Shown here in pieces: positions 5,873 to 6,807 of a stretch of DNA of 6,807 nt. Numbering within the stretch: the stretch's first letter is position 1; each line of letters begins with the position of its first letter. The notes beneath the pieces were generated by a model that did no database searches, was not told the origin of the DNA, and saw only the letters and a list, made by a program, of their open reading frames with translations. This DNA is from Syntrophaceae bacterium UBA1163. Its GTDB lineage: Bacteria > Desulfobacterota > BSN033 > UBA1163. The DNA lies in NCBI GenBank assembly GCA_002311635.1, contig DBZJ01000084.1, forward strand, positions 1-6,807, written 5' to 3'. Made by a program: the position numbers and the translations under genes.

Positions 5873-5955
5873 ATCCCTCCTTGCAGGGAGAATAGCTTTT
5901 GGCAAACCATCTGTTACATCCAACAGGTTGAAATGACCGGGGGGCCGCAAGGGTG

Positions 5956-6612
5956 CTACTTCGTTCTTCCGGTTCTTGTCTTGGCCAGATCCCAACAATA
6001 GTCATAGATATGAAGTCCCTTGCTGCAGGCAATGATCTCTCCGTCTTCGACTCCTATCTCCTTTGCCATGTACTCTTTCAACAGCTGAAGGCCGGCGAGA
6101 TTGGACGGGAACCCAGCCCACAAGTCCCACGAGCGGAAATAGAGCATGAAATGGAGTTTTCCGTCACGAACGCGCGTATCGACGCCGCGAAGGCATTGCG
6201 GGTCCTCAAGCAAAATCGAACTGGCATTGCCCACCGCCATATAGGCTTGGTTGGTATTCAGCCCCTCTTCCCGGTACATGCGAATGACCTCATCAATCTG
6301 TTTCTCAAGATCTTCTCCGTACGTGTAAGCTTCGTGAACATCCTTCCTTGAGGTGATCAACTTTTCAATGTACTGTTCCACATATTCCATGGAGGTGGGA
6401 GGGGGGACGTTGCATCCCGGAGGAATGTCAGGGATAAGGGGTCTTGTCGCGGGATGCGTGATCTGGACAACCATATAATCATATTCGATCCTTTTATGCC
6501 CCTTGAAGCTCCCTCGGTCAATCGTATATTCAAATCCTTTATCAAAGATATTATAGACACACTGAAACCACGCATCCGGCAAATCTCTTGCTTGAATAAA
6601 TTCAATCTTCAT
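5956..6612 (-). CDS. thyA: Thymidylate synthase-like protein (short, methanogen-type)
   Basis: Likely methylates dUMP to dTMP with methylenetetrahydrofolate, or a related nucleotide reaction. The 218-aa length matches the short archaeal/methanogen-type ThyA rather than the roughly 264-aa E. coli form. By eye-alignment with E. coli ThyA: YTYG (96-99) covers the Tyr94 region; DPQC gives catalytic Cys140 (Cys146); RSWD gives Arg160, Ser161 and Asp163 (166/167/169); FPSN gives Asn171 (Asn177, which selects dUMP over dCMP); HIYDY gives His201 and Tyr203 (207/209). The Arg-Arg pair that binds dUMP phosphate from the partner subunit is not found: TNQAYMAVGN (120-129) places Asn121-Gln122 there. So this is a ThyA relative that may bind its substrate differently. 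GGAGG (6622-6618) lies 5 nt before the ATG. It is first in a leftward pair with the acyl-CoA dehydrogenase. Family assignment is firm, reaction less so. Confidence 0.82.
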   Translation of the reverse strand: MKIEFIQARDLPDAWFQCVYNIFDKGFEYTIDRGSFKGHKRIEYDYMVVQITHPATRPLIPDIPPGCNVPPPTSMEYVEQYIEKLITSRKDVHEAYTYGEDLEKQIDEVIRMYREEGLNTNQAYMAVGNASSILLEDPQCLRGVDTRVRDGKLHFMLYFRSWDLWAGFPSNLAGLQLLKEYMAKEIGVEDGEIIACSKGLHIYDYCWDLAKTRTGRTK

Positions 6613-6644
6613 CGTCTCCTCCGGCCTTTTTGATCAATTGATTT

Positions 6645-6674
6645 TTCTTAACTTAATCGCTCTGAGATTGTCAA
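6645..6674 (-). promoter_or_regulatory. Possible weak promoter for thyA
   Basis: A perfect -35 hexamer TTGACA is on the minus strand at 6674-6669. The best -10 at 18-bp spacing is TAAGAA (6650-6645), which matches only three of six consensus bases. Either the promoter needs an activator or the TTGACA is chance. The position, about 35 bp upstream of the thyA ATG, is reasonable. Confidence 0.3.
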
Positions 6675-6695
6675 CCAACCTCGCGCACAAACATC

Positions 6696-6724
6696 TGGAC
6701 ATTTCACAGCAAATCTTGTATCTT
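6696..6724 (+). promoter_or_regulatory. Candidate promoter for the tRNA gene
   Basis: TGGACA (6696-6701) and TATCTT (6719-6724) are separated by 17 bp, giving five and four consensus matches. Transcription would begin near 6731, about 48 nt upstream of the tRNA 5' end, a sensible leader for RNase P removal. Confidence 0.45.
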
Positions 6725-6778
6725 AATCATACACGAAAACGCTAATCTGCACCATTCATCTAACGTCCTTCAACGATT

Positions 6779-6807
6779 CGGGGAGTAGCGCAGCCTGGTA
6801 GCGCGCT
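6779..6807 (+). tRNA. 5' part of a tRNA gene, probably tRNA-Pro, cut by the window end
   Basis: The last 29 nt fit the first third of a tRNA: 7-nt acceptor strand CGGGGAG (6779-6785), TA at positions 8-9, a D arm with stem GCGC / GCGC around AGCCTGGTA (including the invariant GG), one linking G, then CT opening the anticodon stem. A 5' C1 followed by GGGG and this D arm is typical of bacterial tRNA-Pro. The anticodon lies outside the window, so the isotype is inferred and the isoacceptor unknown. The rest of 6613-6778 shows only promoter candidates. Confidence 0.8.

Noticed and set aside
5873..5998. Longer N-terminus for the acyl-CoA dehydrogenase, starting at 5998
   Set aside because: It would overlap thyA, adds 42 residues that look like read-through of spacer, and the ATG at 5872 has a strong Shine-Dalgarno and gives the standard MDFKLSTEQ start.
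1..6807. CRISPR array, phage, transposon or toxin-antitoxin module
   Set aside because: No regularly spaced repeats, transposase, integrase, phage or toxin-like frames are visible; all sizeable frames are housekeeping or metabolic genes.

Overview
The window looks like an ordinary chromosomal segment of an anaerobic, probably uncultured bacterium of the Desulfobacterota/Syntrophobacterales type. This placement is inferred from the style of the proteins (FolE2-type cyclohydrolase, methanogen-like short thymidylate synthase, single acyl-CoA dehydrogenase), from moderate GC, and from REP-like repeats between and inside genes. No marker gene fixes the taxon. There is no phage, transposase, CRISPR array or defence system, and no stretch over 300 bp lacks a gene.

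Layout. Positions 1-3265 hold a leftward group xseA > xseB > dxs: both exonuclease VII subunits, then the first enzyme of the MEP isoprenoid pathway. dxs runs off the left edge. The ispA-type prenyl transferase often found between xseB and dxs is missing; only 92 bp separate them. Positions 3266-3547 form a divergent control region with a good sigma70-like promoter facing each way, a perfect inverted repeat just downstream of the rightward -10 box, and a C/G-rich palindromic repeat in the xseA leader. Positions 3548-4698 hold a tight rightward pair, queD-folE2, which converts GTP to dihydroneopterin triphosphate and then to 6-carboxytetrahydropterin, the entry to queuosine and possibly folate. 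A leftward pair, a thymidylate synthase-like gene (thyA, 5956-6612) followed by an acyl-CoA dehydrogenase (4721-5872), converges on folE2 with a 22 bp gap. At the right edge the first 29 nt of a tRNA, probably tRNA-Pro, read rightward and are cut by the window end.

How the genes relate. FolE2 and QueD act in sequence on the same pterin. The thymidylate synthase-like protein belongs to a folate-using family, so the middle of the window has a loose pterin/folate theme. The exonuclease VII/dxs group is a common housekeeping cluster. The acyl-CoA dehydrogenase has no obvious partner here.

Most worth a second look: (i) a 24-bp-period repeat that gives XseB a low-complexity tail of two 8-residue units; (ii) an acyl-CoA dehydrogenase with Asp where the catalytic Glu is expected, plus an acidic residue in the substrate pocket; (iii) a thymidylate synthase-like protein lacking the phosphate-binding Arg pair; (iv) a QueD with a CExxHGH motif suggesting a dual queuosine/folate role; (v) the organised divergent regulatory region. 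I found no convincing wholly new multigene system.
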